A stretch of DNA of 64,000 nt from Bryobacteraceae bacterium (GTDB lineage Bacteria; Acidobacteriota; Terriglobia; Bryobacterales; Bryobacteraceae), in assembly GCA_947458745.1 (NCBI GenBank), contig CANGYQ010000017.1:36923-100922 (forward strand), given 5' to 3'. Shown in pieces: positions 1 through 9,543 of this stretch; positions within the stretch are counted from its first letter, which is position 1; each line of letters starts with the position of its first letter. Under the pieces are notes generated by a model. The model worked only from the letters and a program-made list of their open reading frames with translations. It did no database searches and was not told where the DNA came from. The translations under genes and the position numbers were made by a program.

Positions 1-2946
1 CGGCTTGCGCGAATCCGCACCCGCGCCCACGCCCACCGCAATAGGCAGGGTGCCCAGCAGGGCGGCCATGGTGGTCATCATGATGGGCCGGAACCGTTGC
101 AGGCAGCCTTGGAAGATGGCGTCATAGGCGGACTTCGCATCCTCGCGCTGGGCATGAACGGCAAAGTCGATCATCATGATGGCGTTTTTTTTGACGATGC
201 CGATCAATAGAATCAGCCCCACAAAGCCATACAAGCTCAATTCCAGATTGAACAGCATCAGCGTCAACAGCGCGCCCAGCCCGGCGGAGGGAATGCCCGA
301 CAGAATCGTGATGGGGTGGATAAAGCTTTCATAGAGCACACCCAGCACCAGGTAGATCACCAGAATGGCAATGATCAGCAGGATGGTCAGCCCGCGCACG
401 GAATCCTGGAACGCCTGAGCCGTGCCCTGGAACTGGAAGTTCATCGTGGGCGGCAGCTCGATCTCCCGGGTGGCGTTCTCCACCAGCGTCACGGCATCGC
501 CCAGCGCCGCGCCGGGGCGCAGGTTGAACGAGATGTTGACGGCTGGCAGCTGCCCGTAGTGATTGACGCTGAGCGGTGCCACACCGGGGACGGCATCGGT
601 GACGGCGGAAAGCGGCACCAGTTTGCCGGTGTTGGACCGCACGTAGAGCAGCCCCAACGCGTTCGGGTCGGTTTGATACTCCGGCAGCACTTCCAGGATC
701 ACGAAGTATTCGTTGGAGGCCGTGTTGATGGTGGATACCTGGCGATTGCCGTAGGCGCTAAACAGAGTGTTGGCGATAGCCTCCGGCGTCACCCCGGCGG
801 CCAGCGCGCGGTCCCGGTTGATGTTGACGGTCAAGCGCGGGCTGCCTAGGCGCAGATCGCTGGAAACGTCTTGCAGATCCGGCAGCGTCTTCAGCTTGGC
901 TTCGAGCTTCGGTGCCCATTGATAAAGCGCGGCCGTATCGACATCCTGCAGCGAGACCTGATAGAGCGACCGCTGCTGCTGTCCGCCAATCGTAATCAAT
1001 GGCGGAATGCGAAGAAACACGTTGGCCCCTGGAATACCGGCCACCTGCTTGCGCAGTTGCTGCATCACTTCCGCCGCCGGGGGCCGGTGGGAGCGGTCCT
1101 TCAAGCGCATGAACAGGAACCCGGAGTTGGAGGCCCCAAAGCCACCCACGCCCGTGACCATCGTTTCAATATTCGGGTTCTTCAGGATGGCGGCGGCCGC
1201 CTCCTGCTGGAGCCGAACCATCTCTTTAAAGGAGGTGTCTTCGGCTGCTTCGGTGCCGCCAAAAATCGTGCCGATGTCTTCCGGCGGCAGGAAGCCCTTC
1301 GGCACTTCGGCAAACAGGTAGACCGTCACCATCGCCAAACCGATGTTCAGCGTCAGCGTCGCCAACCGGTGCCGCAAGGTGAAGCGCAGCGTCCGTTCAT
1401 ACAGGTGCAGCAAGCCCTGAAAAATGCTCTCTGACCAGTTGTAGAGCCAGCCATGCTTGGCGTGGCTGTCGTGCCGCAGAAAGCGGCTGCACAACATGGG
1501 CGTCAAGGTGAGCGAGATAAAGCCTGAGATCAGCACCGCGATGCTGATGGTGACCGCAAACTCACGCAGCAGGCGTCCGACGATACCTCCCAGGAACAGC
1601 ACCGGGATAAACACCGCCACCAGTGAGATAGTCATCGAAATGATGGTGAACCCGATCTCGCGGGCGCCCTCGATCGCGGCCTGCATCATCGGCTTTCCCA
1701 TCTCGCGATGGCGCACGATGTTTTCCAGCATCACGATGGCGTCGTCCACGACAAAGCCCACCGACAGCGTCATCGCCATCAGCGAAAGATTGTCCACCGA
1801 GTAGCCCAGCAGCACCATCGCCGCAAAGGTCCCCAGCAGCGATAGCGGCACGGCCAGGCTGGGGATCAAGGTGGCGGAACCGTTGCGCAGGAAGGCAAAG
1901 ATCACCAGGATCACCAGCACGATGGTCAGCCCCAGCGTGGCCTTCACATCGGCGATCGACTCGCGGATGGTCTGCGACCGGTCGTAGTGAATAAAGATCT
2001 CAAGACCGGCCGGAATCTGGGACCGCAAACCGGGCAGCAGCTGCTTGATGCCGTCCACCACCTCGACGGTGTTGGTGCCGGGCTGCTTCTGCACCGCCAA
2101 CGACAGGCCGCGGCGGCCATTGGTCCAGAAGGCGGTCTTGTCATTCTGCACGCTATCGGTGACGGTAGCCAGTTCATCAAGCCGCACGGGATTGCCGTTG
2201 CGGTAAGCGACGATCATCGGCTTAAAGGCGTCCGCGCTGCCCAGCTGCGTATTGGCCTGTACGGTGAAGACCTTGTTGTCGCCATACAAAGCACCGGCGG
2301 GCAGATTGAGATTGCCCTGCGAAACCGCCGCCCGCACTTCTTCCAGGCCAATGCCCCGCGCCGCCATCTTGCCCGGGTCCGCCTGAATGCGCACGGCGTA
2401 CTTCTGCGAACCGAACACCTGCACCTGCGCCACGCCGCTGACCATCGAGATACGCTGCGCCAGCAGCGTCTGCGCATACTCATCTACGGATGACAGAGGC
2501 ATCGTCTCCGACCGCACGGTGATGAACATAACCGGCTGATCCGCTGGGTTCACCTTGCGGTAAGACGGCGGTGACGGCATGTTGGGAGGCAGTGAGCGGG
2601 CGGCCTGCGAAATAGCGGCCTGTACGTCCTGTGCGGCCGCGTCGATACTGCGGTCCAGCGTAAACTGAATGGTGATCGTGGTCCGGCCCAGCTGGCTGGA
2701 AGACGACATGTTCTCGATGCCGGCGATGGTGGAGAACTGCCGTTCCAGCGGGGTGGCCACGGTGGAGGCCATCGTGTCCGGGTTGGCCCCCGGAAGCGAC
2801 GCCTCCACCTGGAGCGTGGGAAACTCCACCGGCGGCAGATCGCTGACCGGCAGCGACTGATAGCCAAAGATGCCGAAGGCCAGAATCGCCACCATGATCA
2901 GCGTGGTGGTGACCGTGCGGCGAATAAAGAAGTCGGTAAAGTTCAT
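1..2946 (-). CDS. RND efflux pump inner-membrane transporter (partial, C-terminus beyond left edge)
   Basis: Inner-membrane proton-driven pump of the hydrophobe/amphiphile efflux (AcrB/MdtB) family, exporting compounds through a tripartite complex. I read 982 continuous codons on the minus strand from ATG at 2946 to the window edge. The family is about 1040 residues, so roughly the last 50-60 are missing. The protein opens with MNFTDFFIRRTVTTTLI and a first membrane helix, followed by the porter domain. The paired aspartates of the proton relay are at about residues 401-402, in FVVDDAIVMLEN. A second half with FLPPEDIG and further helices follows. Its ATG overlaps the TGA of the upstream adaptor gene (ATGA, 2943-2946), so the two are translationally coupled. 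No outer-membrane channel or regulator gene is visible. The substrate cannot be told. Confidence 0.93.
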   Translation of the reverse strand, partial: MNFTDFFIRRTVTTTLIMVAILAFGIFGYQSLPVSDLPPVEFPTLQVEASLPGANPDTMASTVATPLERQFSTIAGIENMSSSSQLGRTTITIQFTLDRSIDAAAQDVQAAISQAARSLPPNMPSPPSYRKVNPADQPVMFITVRSETMPLSSVDEYAQTLLAQRISMVSGVAQVQVFGSQKYAVRIQADPGKMAARGIGLEEVRAAVSQGNLNLPAGALYGDNKVFTVQANTQLGSADAFKPMIVAYRNGNPVRLDELATVTDSVQNDKTAFWTNGRRGLSLAVQKQPGTNTVEVVDGIKQLLPGLRSQIPAGLEIFIHYDRSQTIRESIADVKATLGLTIVLVILVIFAFLRNGSATLIPSLAVPLSLLGTFAAMVLLGYSVDNLSLMAMTLSVGFVVDDAIVMLENIVRHREMGKPMMQAAIEGAREIGFTIISMTISLVAVFIPVLFLGGIVGRLLREFAVTISIAVLISGFISLTLTPMLCSRFLRHDSHAKHGWLYNWSESIFQGLLHLYERTLRFTLRHRLATLTLNIGLAMVTVYLFAEVPKGFLPPEDIGTIFGGTEAAEDTSFKEMVRLQQEAAAAILKNPNIETMVTGVGGFGASNSGFLFMRLKDRSHRPPAAEVMQQLRKQVAGIPGANVFLRIPPLITIGGQQQRSLYQVSLQDVDTAALYQWAPKLEAKLKTLPDLQDVSSDLRLGSPRLTVNINRDRALAAGVTPEAIANTLFSAYGNRQVSTINTASNEYFVILEVLPEYQTDPNALGLLYVRSNTGKLVPLSAVTDAVPGVAPLSVNHYGQLPAVNISFNLRPGAALGDAVTLVENATREIELPPTMNFQFQGTAQAFQDSVRGLTILLIIAILVIYLVLGVLYESFIHPITILSGIPSAGLGALLTLMLFNLELSLYGFVGLILLIGIVKKNAIMMIDFAVHAQREDAKSAYDAIFQGCLQRFRPIMMTTMAALLGTLPIAVGVGAGADSRKP

Positions 2947-4154
2947 CGGGCCTCCGCCGCCGCTATGGGAGCGGGCTTCAGCATCTCGACCTTGACGCCG
3001 GGCCGCATGCGGAGCTGCCCTTCGGTGACCACCTTCTCACCCGGTTCGATTCCCCCGCCTAACACCGCCCAAGCCCCCTGTGTGCGCTTCACCTTCACCG
3101 GCCGCATCGCCGCCGTCGAATCAGGCTTCACCACCCAGACATACCGGCCCTCCTGCGAACTTTGGACGGCGCTGGTGGGGACGACCAGAGCGTTTTGCTC
3201 AGTCGTCAACTTCAATGTGATGCGGGCAAATTGGCCCGGCCACAGCTGACGGCCCGCATTGGCAAACGTGGCCCGCATCCTGATGGTGCCGGTGCTGGCA
3301 TCCACCAGGTTGTCGATGAAGTCCAGCGTGCCCGTGGTGGAGGTGGCGCTGCCATTGGGGAACGCCTCCACCACCAACTGGCGGGCAGTTTGGAACTGCC
3401 GCACGGCATTGAGATGCTGCTCCGGCACGGCGAAGGAGACATACACCGGGGTGACTTGCAGCAGCGTCACCAGTGGCAGATCATTCTCTTTGATCAGGTT
3501 GCCGGCCTTGATCGCGACCGCCCCCGCTCGGCCCGCGATGGGGGCCACAATGCGGGTGTAGCTGAGCTGTAGCTTGGCGTCGGCCAACCGTGCTTCCTCC
3601 GCCCGGATGGCGGCTTGGGCGCTTTCGATGGTGGCTTGATCAGCGACCAGCGAAGCTTCGGCCGATTCGGCGGTGGCGCGCAACTGCTCAAACTGATCAC
3701 TGGAGACCACGCCCGCCGTCTTCAGCGCCGAGTAACGCTCAGCTTGCGCCCGAGCCTGCCGGGCATGGGCCTGATCCCGGACCAGATTGGCGCTGGCCTG
3801 CCGAACGACCGCGCGCGTCTGGGCCAGATTCGCTTCGCTTTGCCGGACGCGCTCTTCAAAGGGCTGCGGGTCGATCTCAAACAGCAGATCGCCCACGTTG
3901 ACGTCTTGCCCGTCGCGCAAATGGACTCGCCGGATCTGCCCGGCGACGCGCGATTTCAGCGTGACGGTGGCGGAGGCTTCAGCATTGCCGATCGTTTGGA
4001 TCTCCAGCGGCATATCCTGCAACTGCACCGGCATCACCCGCACGGGAGTGGGAGGTGGCGCAGCCTTGGCCACCGGCGCACCGCCTGATTTCAACAACTC
4101 GCAGCCCGCCAGAAAGGACAGGCACGCGACAACAAAGACAATATTCCGGATCAC
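2943..4154 (-). CDS. RND efflux periplasmic adaptor lipoprotein (HlyD/MFP family)
   Basis: Periplasmic membrane-fusion protein linking the downstream RND pump to an outer-membrane channel. The 403-residue protein has a lipoprotein signal peptide with lipobox LAGC (Cys18). It then has a Pro/Ala linker, a barrel-sandwich half-motif (VTLKSRVAGQIRRVHLRDG), a long Ala/Gln-rich alpha-helical hairpin (about residues 100-190), the second half-motif (YTRIVAPIAGRAGAV) and a beta-barrel plus membrane-proximal domain (LWPGQFARITLKL). Length and domain order are those of MdtA/AcrA-type adaptors. It is first in a two-gene operon, and its stop overlaps the pump's start. No adjacent regulator is seen. Confidence 0.93.
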   Translation of the reverse strand: MIRNIVFVVACLSFLAGCELLKSGGAPVAKAAPPPTPVRVMPVQLQDMPLEIQTIGNAEASATVTLKSRVAGQIRRVHLRDGQDVNVGDLLFEIDPQPFEERVRQSEANLAQTRAVVRQASANLVRDQAHARQARAQAERYSALKTAGVVSSDQFEQLRATAESAEASLVADQATIESAQAAIRAEEARLADAKLQLSYTRIVAPIAGRAGAVAIKAGNLIKENDLPLVTLLQVTPVYVSFAVPEQHLNAVRQFQTARQLVVEAFPNGSATSTTGTLDFIDNLVDASTGTIRMRATFANAGRQLWPGQFARITLKLTTEQNALVVPTSAVQSSQEGRYVWVVKPDSTAAMRPVKVKRTQGAWAVLGGGIEPGEKVVTEGQLRMRPGVKVEMLKPAPIAAAEAR

Positions 4155-4254
4155 TTGTGCCCTATGATCTCACGCTAGCGGCAATCAACTCCATGCCTCT
4201 GCCGACGGCGGCGCCACCCCTGCCGGCAAGCCCGATCATGATACATTCGGGCGC

Positions 4255-5226
4255 ATGACGCGTCGTGAGCTTGGCCTTTTGCTGGCCGCCCCTCAAGCCC
4301 TGCGGGCAGCCGGACGGCCCCTGATGAAGTTGGAGACACCGCAAGCCGCAGCGGCCTTTGATCTTTTGGGCGGAGGCCTGGTTGATTTTCACCTGACCGG
4401 GGGCATGAACCCGCTCACCTGGGAGCAGGCCGGCGGGGAGCTGGAGTCGCGGCCTCGGGGCCATTTCCTGTGTCTCGACCGCTGGGGGGCACCGTCCGCA
4501 GCGGAGCTAAAAAACGGGATGCCGTTCCATGGCGAAGCCTCGCATGTCGAATGGAAGCCATTAAAGCCAGGGGCCATGTCCACGCAGTTACCCATGGCAA
4601 AGCTATTGGTCCAGCGCGCAGCCAGCCTGGACGGGGCGACGCTGACAGTGCGGGAAACAGTGACCAATCAGAATCCGCTGGGACGGATCTACAACATGGT
4701 GCAGCACCCCACCATCGCCCCACCATTTCTCGATGCACAGACATTTGTGGATAGCAACGCCGGTCGTGGCTTTGCCCAAATCGCCCCAAATGATCCTCCA
4801 CGCCCGTGGCCCCAAGGGCAAAGCGCGGACTTGCGGCGCCTGACGGGCGATCCGCTGCCGAACGTGGTCTCGTTTGTCATCGAAGGCGAATATGGCTGGG
4901 TGACCGCCTGCAGTCCGACGGCGGGCCTGATGGTGGGCTACCTGTGGAAGACGGCTGAGTATCCGTGGCTGAATATCTGGCGCGACGTGAAGAATGGCCA
5001 GCCTGCCGCCCGCGGCCTGGAGTTCGGCACCACTGGTTTGCATCAACCCTACCCGGAGCTGGTGAAACGCGGGTCAATGTTGGGGCGGCCGTTGTATTCG
5101 CACCTGGATACGGGCGAGTCGGTGGAACGCTCCTATCAGGTCTTCCTGAAGCCACTGCCACCGAAGGTGACCCGTGTCATCGCCGTGCGGCCATCGCCGG
5201 GCGGGATTGACGTTAGCTTTGCCTAG
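4255..5226 (+). CDS. Galactose-mutarotase-fold protein (aldose-epimerase-like), function unknown
   Basis: A 323-residue protein. Features such as VRETVTNQNPLGRIYNMVQHP, FVDSNAGRGF and the C-terminal SVERSYQVFLKPLP resemble the beta-sandwich carbohydrate-binding fold of aldose 1-epimerases and DUF4380-type proteins. I do not recognise a specific enzyme. The N-terminus (TRRELGLLLAAPQALRAAGRP) could be a short twin-arginine-like signal, so export is possible. The gene is convergent with the esterase gene that follows, and the two overlap by 14 bp at their 3' ends. The fold assignment is a pattern-based inference and the substrate is unknown. Confidence 0.7.
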   Translation: MTRRELGLLLAAPQALRAAGRPLMKLETPQAAAAFDLLGGGLVDFHLTGGMNPLTWEQAGGELESRPRGHFLCLDRWGAPSAAELKNGMPFHGEASHVEWKPLKPGAMSTQLPMAKLLVQRAASLDGATLTVRETVTNQNPLGRIYNMVQHPTIAPPFLDAQTFVDSNAGRGFAQIAPNDPPRPWPQGQSADLRRLTGDPLPNVVSFVIEGEYGWVTACSPTAGLMVGYLWKTAEYPWLNIWRDVKNGQPAARGLEFGTTGLHQPYPELVKRGSMLGRPLYSHLDTGESVERSYQVFLKPLPPKVTRVIAVRPSPGGIDVSFA

Positions 5227-5911
5227 CCGGAACGCCGAAGACACGCTCGATCCAGGGCGCCACCAGTTCGGCACCAGCTGAGGGCAGGCGATGCTTACCC
5301 GGAATCATCTGGAATTCCACGTCCGCGGCGCGCAGCCGCAACCGTGAGCCGAACTCGGCGGCCACGTCACGGGGATAGAACTCATCATCGTCGCGGGCGA
5401 TATGCATCAGGGCCGCGGTGATGGGCTGCAGTTCCAGGGTCTCCCAGTGTTTCGGAACACCACCGCAAAGCCCCAGAACGGCCCGCACCGCCCCCGGGTG
5501 AGTGCCCGCAAACCGGTAGTTCAGCCCGACCGGTTGCGAGAAGCCCATCAGCAGAGTGCGCGCCGCCGAAACGCCGGACTCCCGCTTCACATTTTCGAGC
5601 ACGGCCAGCAGCAACTGGTGGTGCCGGTCAATGGCTTCCGACCAGTGCGCTGCCGTGCCCCAGTTGTAGGCCACTTCAGGATTGGCGCTCAAAGGACGCA
5701 GGAAAAACTCATTCAAACCCCGGGGAGCGGCTACCCAGGCGGTGTCCCCAGTCAAGCGGCGGGCATAGTCGTGCAAAAGTTGCGGCGTCTGGCCGTACCC
5801 GTGCAGCGCGACCACGGCCCATGGGTCAGGCAAAGGGCTCTCCGGCGGGGTGAACAGATAGGCCGCCGGTTGACGGATGTTGACAAAGCGAGTCTGGTGC
5901 CTGGTGCTCAC
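5213..5911 (-). CDS. Alpha/beta-hydrolase, phospholipase/carboxylesterase type
   Basis: Predicted serine hydrolase of the phospholipase/carboxylesterase (Abhydrolase_2) group, 232 residues, near the family's usual 200-230. The oxyanion segment VVALHGYGQT lies at residues 34-42. The nucleophile elbow is GFSQP with Ser125. The acid is in RDDDEFYP (about 174-176) and the histidine is His207 in PGKHRLP. There is no signal peptide, so it is probably cytoplasmic. It stands alone on the minus strand between plus-strand genes. It could act on acyl esters or be a dienelactone-hydrolase-like enzyme; substrate unknown. Confidence 0.85.
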   Translation of the reverse strand: MSTRHQTRFVNIRQPAAYLFTPPESPLPDPWAVVALHGYGQTPQLLHDYARRLTGDTAWVAAPRGLNEFFLRPLSANPEVAYNWGTAAHWSEAIDRHHQLLLAVLENVKRESGVSAARTLLMGFSQPVGLNYRFAGTHPGAVRAVLGLCGGVPKHWETLELQPITAALMHIARDDDEFYPRDVAAEFGSRLRLRAADVEFQMIPGKHRLPSAGAELVAPWIERVFGVPARQS

Positions 5912-5982
5912 GCTATTGAAGATAGACCATCCGCCGATTAGCCCCCTGTAGGGGAGTGGAGTCGCGGAAGGAGTGCGGTTGT

Positions 5983-6336
5983 ATGATGAATGGCAAAGAA
6001 TTGATGGTCAACCTTCAGCTAGCCATGGAACGTGTCGGGGGAGACGAAGAGCTTCTCCAGCAGGTGGCGCGGCTATTTCTTGACGACTGTCCGCGAGCGT
6101 TGAGCGAGATTCGTGCGGCCATCGACCGCGGCGACGCCAAACGCCTGGAACGCGAGGCCCATTCCCTGAAGGGCTCGGTGGCCAACTTCGGTGCCCAGCC
6201 GGTGGTGAATGCCGCGTTGGACCTGGAGACGATGGGCCGCTTGGGCAATCTGGCGGAAGCCATCCAGAAATACTCCGCATTGGAAGATCGCGTCCGGTTG
6301 CTGGAACCGGAACTGGCCCAGTTGGCGGGCGACTAG
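5983..6336 (+). CDS. Hpt (histidine phosphotransfer) domain protein
   Basis: Stand-alone phosphorelay intermediate of 117 residues that takes phosphate on a histidine from a hybrid kinase and passes it to a response regulator. The Hpt core is a helical bundle with the phospho-acceptor His60 in EAHSLKGS, a near-perfect family motif. An upstream in-frame GTG (5956) would add nine residues. I chose ATG 5983 because GGAAGGAG at 5966-5973 lies at ideal spacing before it. No partner kinase or receiver is adjacent; receivers occur at 46074 and 47668, but a link is only speculative. Confidence 0.9.
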   Translation: MMNGKELMVNLQLAMERVGGDEELLQQVARLFLDDCPRALSEIRAAIDRGDAKRLEREAHSLKGSVANFGAQPVVNAALDLETMGRLGNLAEAIQKYSALEDRVRLLEPELAQLAGD

Positions 6337-6471
6337 GCGAGCCTGGGAATCGCGGCGGAAGATTCAGGACGCCCGCGCGTTGGACCACCAAGGTTCCCCC
6401 CCAATCTACACCCAGCTCACGTTCGGGTGGACGGGTGCTGCTAGAATGGAAATTCAGTTTCCTTTCTCACC

Positions 6472-7317
6472 ATGGATTCCTCCTCACTCCGGGATATCGT
6501 TTGCGCTCACAGTCCGGATTCGGACGACGCGTTTATGTTTTATGGCTTGGCGACGCGGAAGATCCGCTCGTCGCTGGTCAACTTCAAACACGTCTTGAGC
6601 GACATTGAAACGTTGAACGAAAAGGCCCGCCAGGGCGTTTACGATCTGACGGCCATCTCCTACCACGCCTACCCTTACGTGGCGGACAAGTACACGCTGA
6701 TGGCCAGCGGCTCCAGCATCGGTGATGGCTACGGCCCGATGGTGATCGCTTCCGGCAACCTGGACCCCGATGACCTGAAGGGCAAACGCATCGCCATCCC
6801 GGGCAAGATGACCACTGCCTATCTGGCGATGAAGCTCTACCTGCCGGATTTTGAGCCGGTGGTGGTGCCGTTTGACAAGATCATCGATGCGGTCACGGAA
6901 AAATCGGTCGATGCCGGCCTGATCATCCATGAAGCGCAGTTGACCTACGCCAAGGGCGGCTTCCACAAAGTGGTCGACCTGGGTGTCTGGTGGAAGAGTG
7001 TCCACAATCTGCCCCTGCCCCTAGGTGCCAATGCCCTGCTCCGCAGCCTGCCGTCTGAGATCCAGAGCGAATGCTGCCGCTTGATGCGCGATTCCATCCA
7101 GTTTGCGCTGGACAACCGCGATCAGGCGCTGGAGTACGCTTTGCAGTTTGCGCGTGACATGGAACCGGCGCTGGCGGACAAGTTTGTCGGCATGTACGTC
7201 AATCACTACACGGTCGATTGCGGCGATGTGATCCCCAAGGCCGCACAGTTGCTGCTGGATCAGGGCTTTGAAGCCGGGTTGATCCCGCACCGTGTACAGT
7301 TGGAATTTATCCGCTAA
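6472..7317 (+). CDS. mqnD: MqnA/MqnD-family protein, likely 1,4-dihydroxy-6-naphthoate synthase
   Basis: A 281-residue protein of the periplasmic-binding-protein-like MqnA/MqnD family. In the futalosine menaquinone pathway MqnD splits cyclic dehypoxanthinyl futalosine to 1,4-dihydroxy-6-naphthoate. Typical features are the N-terminal AHSPDSDDAFMFYGLAT, the ISYHAYPYVADKY segment, the VDAGLIIHEAQLTY stretch with the family's histidine, and LPLPLGAN. There is no signal peptide, which argues against an exported transporter-binding protein. No other mqn genes are adjacent, so assignment to MqnD rather than a paralogue rests on the sequence alone. The following gene starts 11 bp downstream on the same strand. 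Confidence 0.72.
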   Translation: MDSSSLRDIVCAHSPDSDDAFMFYGLATRKIRSSLVNFKHVLSDIETLNEKARQGVYDLTAISYHAYPYVADKYTLMASGSSIGDGYGPMVIASGNLDPDDLKGKRIAIPGKMTTAYLAMKLYLPDFEPVVVPFDKIIDAVTEKSVDAGLIIHEAQLTYAKGGFHKVVDLGVWWKSVHNLPLPLGANALLRSLPSEIQSECCRLMRDSIQFALDNRDQALEYALQFARDMEPALADKFVGMYVNHYTVDCGDVIPKAAQLLLDQGFEAGLIPHRVQLEFIR

Positions 7318-7328
7318 GCTTTGAGCAG

Positions 7329-8648
7329 TTGACTAACGTGCTGCCGTCGAATCGAACCCGCCCGGCTTTCCTGATGGGCGCTCTCGTACTGTGTGCCGTC
7401 TGTGGGCCGGCCATCGGCCAGGATGCGGAAACCAAGCAGCGGGCCAAAGCGGTCCGCGAGATGGCCAAGGAAGGCGCACCGGCGATCGCCAAAATCGCCG
7501 CCTACCTGGACGATGCTGAGCCCTTGGTGCGCGCCGATGCAGTTCGAACCATCACGGACTTGGGTACCGCGCGCTCCATTGACCCGCTGCTAAAGGCGCT
7601 GGCGGATGGCGATCCCGAAGTGGTGGTTCGGGCCACGGACGGCCTGGTGAACTTCTACTTGCCGGGCTATGTCAAGACCGGGCTGGCGGGCCGATTAGGC
7701 CGCGTGGGCGATGCGGTGCGGGGCAAGTTTATCGACGAGGCCAATGACCAAGTCATTGAGCCGTGGATTGAAGTCCGTCCGGAACTGGCCCCAGCGCTGA
7801 ACAAGCTGATCACCTCCTCCACGGTGATCGAGGTTCGGGCCAATGCCGCCCGCGCCGCCGGAGTTTTGCGCGTCAAGGGAAGTGTTGATGAATTGTTGGG
7901 CGCGCTGCGGTCAAAGGATTCGCGGTTGATGTTTGAGTCCCTGGTGGCGCTGGAAAAGATCCGGGAACCCCGCTCCGGCCCCCGCGTGGCCTTCCTGTTC
8001 CGCGACCCCGAAGAGCGCGTGGCCATCAAGTCGCTGGAAGTGGCCGGCTTGTTGAGAAGTCTGGAAACGGCGGGCGATATGCAAACCGCCTACTCGCGCG
8101 CCAGTTCGATTAGGGTGAAGCGTGCGGCCCTCTCGGCCTTAGCGTTGTTGGCCCAGCCTCAGGTTCGCCCGCAGTTTCTGGCCGCGATGACCGACAAGGA
8201 CGACGGCCTCCGGACCGCGGCGGCCGAAGGGTTGGCGCGCCTGAAGGATCCCACCGATGCCCCGCAACTGGACCAGTGCCTGAATGACGAAAAGAAGATG
8301 CCGCCGCGGCTGGCTTGCGCGTTTGGTTTGGTGCAAGGCGGCCGCATCGATCTAGGGGAGGCCAGTGCGTTGCGGTATCTGCTGAACACGCTGAACTCAA
8401 AGGCTTGGAAGGGTGTGGCGGAAGGGTATCTGGTGGAGGCGGCCCGCACCAAACAAGTCCGCACCAGCCTGGAAGGCATCGCGCCGGGCGCGACCAAAGA
8501 TGAAAAGATGGGGCTGGGACGAGTGCTGGCCGCGTCGGGAGACACCGATAGCCAGCGGATTGTCGAGCAACTGTCGCGCGACCCCGATGCGGATGTAATG
8601 AGGGAAGGCGTTAGGGCCCTGAGAATACTCCGGGCCCGTCTGCCGTAG
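7329..8648 (+). CDS. Secreted HEAT-repeat protein
   Basis: A 439-residue protein with an N-terminal signal peptide (hydrophobic run MGALVLCAVCGPAIG, then Gln-Asp). It is followed almost entirely by HEAT-like repeats of about 30 residues, for example LVRADAVRTITDLG and PEVVVRATDGLVNF. Such alpha-solenoids are binding scaffolds; no catalytic motif is visible. The start is TTG 7329, with GTG 7338 as an alternative. It follows the mqnD-like gene by 11 bp and may be co-transcribed. The role is unknown, and export to the periplasm is inferred from the signal peptide. Confidence 0.82.
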   Translation: MTNVLPSNRTRPAFLMGALVLCAVCGPAIGQDAETKQRAKAVREMAKEGAPAIAKIAAYLDDAEPLVRADAVRTITDLGTARSIDPLLKALADGDPEVVVRATDGLVNFYLPGYVKTGLAGRLGRVGDAVRGKFIDEANDQVIEPWIEVRPELAPALNKLITSSTVIEVRANAARAAGVLRVKGSVDELLGALRSKDSRLMFESLVALEKIREPRSGPRVAFLFRDPEERVAIKSLEVAGLLRSLETAGDMQTAYSRASSIRVKRAALSALALLAQPQVRPQFLAAMTDKDDGLRTAAAEGLARLKDPTDAPQLDQCLNDEKKMPPRLACAFGLVQGGRIDLGEASALRYLLNTLNSKAWKGVAEGYLVEAARTKQVRTSLEGIAPGATKDEKMGLGRVLAASGDTDSQRIVEQLSRDPDADVMREGVRALRILRARLP

Positions 8649-8660
8649 GTGGGATCCACC

Positions 8661-8678
8661 GTTGCCGTCTCCGGCAAC
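8661..8678. terminator. Hairpin between convergent genes
   Basis: GTTGCCG-TCTC-CGGCAAC forms a perfect 7-bp stem with a 4-nt loop in the 38-bp gap between the convergent HEAT-repeat gene and the small basic protein gene. It lacks a clear T-tract on either strand, so termination activity is only suggested by its position. Confidence 0.4.
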
Positions 8679-8686
8679 CGGAACAA

Positions 8687-8896
8687 CTACTTCTTCTTCT
8701 GCTGTTTCTGCTGACCGACGCGGACCTTGAACTGCTTCGCCTGCTGTTCGGCGTAGCCCTTCCAATCGAACCGCTTGGCGGCATCAGACAGGTAGGTCTG
8801 CACGTCGGCGTCCTTGGGGAGCACCGCCATCAAAGAAGCGACCTGCGTCCCGTCCGGGCTGGTGATGCGATAACGCTTAACGTTGGGAATTGCCAT
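8687..8896 (-). CDS. Small basic hypothetical protein
   Basis: A 69-residue protein opening MAIPNVKRYRITSPDG and ending in a strongly basic Gln/Lys tail (VGQQKQQKKK). It has no signal peptide or membrane segment. Coding bias matches its neighbours and the ATG at 8896 is well placed. The tail suggests nucleic-acid or acidic-surface binding, but the family is not one I recognise. It lies alone on the minus strand, convergent with the HEAT-repeat gene. Confidence 0.65.
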   Translation of the reverse strand: MAIPNVKRYRITSPDGTQVASLMAVLPKDADVQTYLSDAAKRFDWKGYAEQQAKQFKVRVGQQKQQKKK

Positions 8897-8974
8897 AACC
8901 TTTTCAGTCTAGCAGCACCGGCCGTCTTCGCGCACGCCCCCGTCCGTGGGCGCTCCGATAGCGCCACTAAAGCG

Positions 8975-9541
8975 TTAATAGAAAAGGTACTTGCGCCACT
9001 GGTCATCGCTGCGCCCCAATAGCCGGATCAGGTGGCGTGAGGTGTGCATGGAAAACGGCCGGGGCGGACGGTGCAGCTTAAAGCCAGCTTCCTCCGGCGT
9101 CCGGTTGCCCTTTTTGTTGTTGCAGGGATGGCAGCAGGCTACCAAATTCTCCCAGGTGGTCTCCCCCGCCCGGCTGCGCGGGATCACGTGATCCAGAGTC
9201 AACTCGCCGGAGGGGGTCACCTTTAGGCAGTACTGACAGGTGTAGCGGTCCCGCATCAGAATATTCTTGCGGGAAAGCGCGCGGCTTTGGTGCGGAATCC
9301 GGCGGTACTCCAGTAGCCGGATCACCGTCGGGACACGCAGTTCCCGGCGAGCGCTGGAGACATGATGCGAGGCCGTCTCTTCCGCCGAGGCGACGCCCTT
9401 TAACACCAGCACCAGCGCCCGGCGCGCGGCACAGATATTGATGGGCTCATAGCTGGCGTTCAGGACCAATACCGGGCGATGGAGACGGTCCGGGCCGCCG
9501 CGATCAATCCGGTCAGAACGATGGTGCAGACTGGCATGCAT
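8975..9541 (-). CDS. HNH endonuclease
   Basis: HNH-type nuclease of 188 residues. A zinc-binding CQYC pair (Cys102, Cys105) is followed by the HNH core [11 protein letters not shown] (Asp117-His118), then [17 protein letters not shown] (Asn132, Cys137, His138, Cys140). The upstream [14 protein letters not shown] segment is typical of the widespread chromosomal HNH proteins found beside housekeeping genes rather than in phages. Its ATG is 2 bp after the stop of the comF-like gene, so the two form an operon. The cellular role is not established; DNA repair or uptake-related nicking is possible. Confidence 0.9.
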   Translation of the reverse strand: MHASLHHRSDRIDRGGPDRLHRPVLVLNASYEPINICAARRALVLVLKGVASAEETASHHVSSARRELRVPTVIRLLEYRRIPHQSRALSRKNILMRDRYTCQYCLKVTPSGELTLDHVIPRSRAGETTWENLVACCHPCNNKKGNRTPEEAGFKLHRPPRPFSMHTSRHLIRLLGRSDDQWRKYLFY

Positions 9542-9543
9542 AA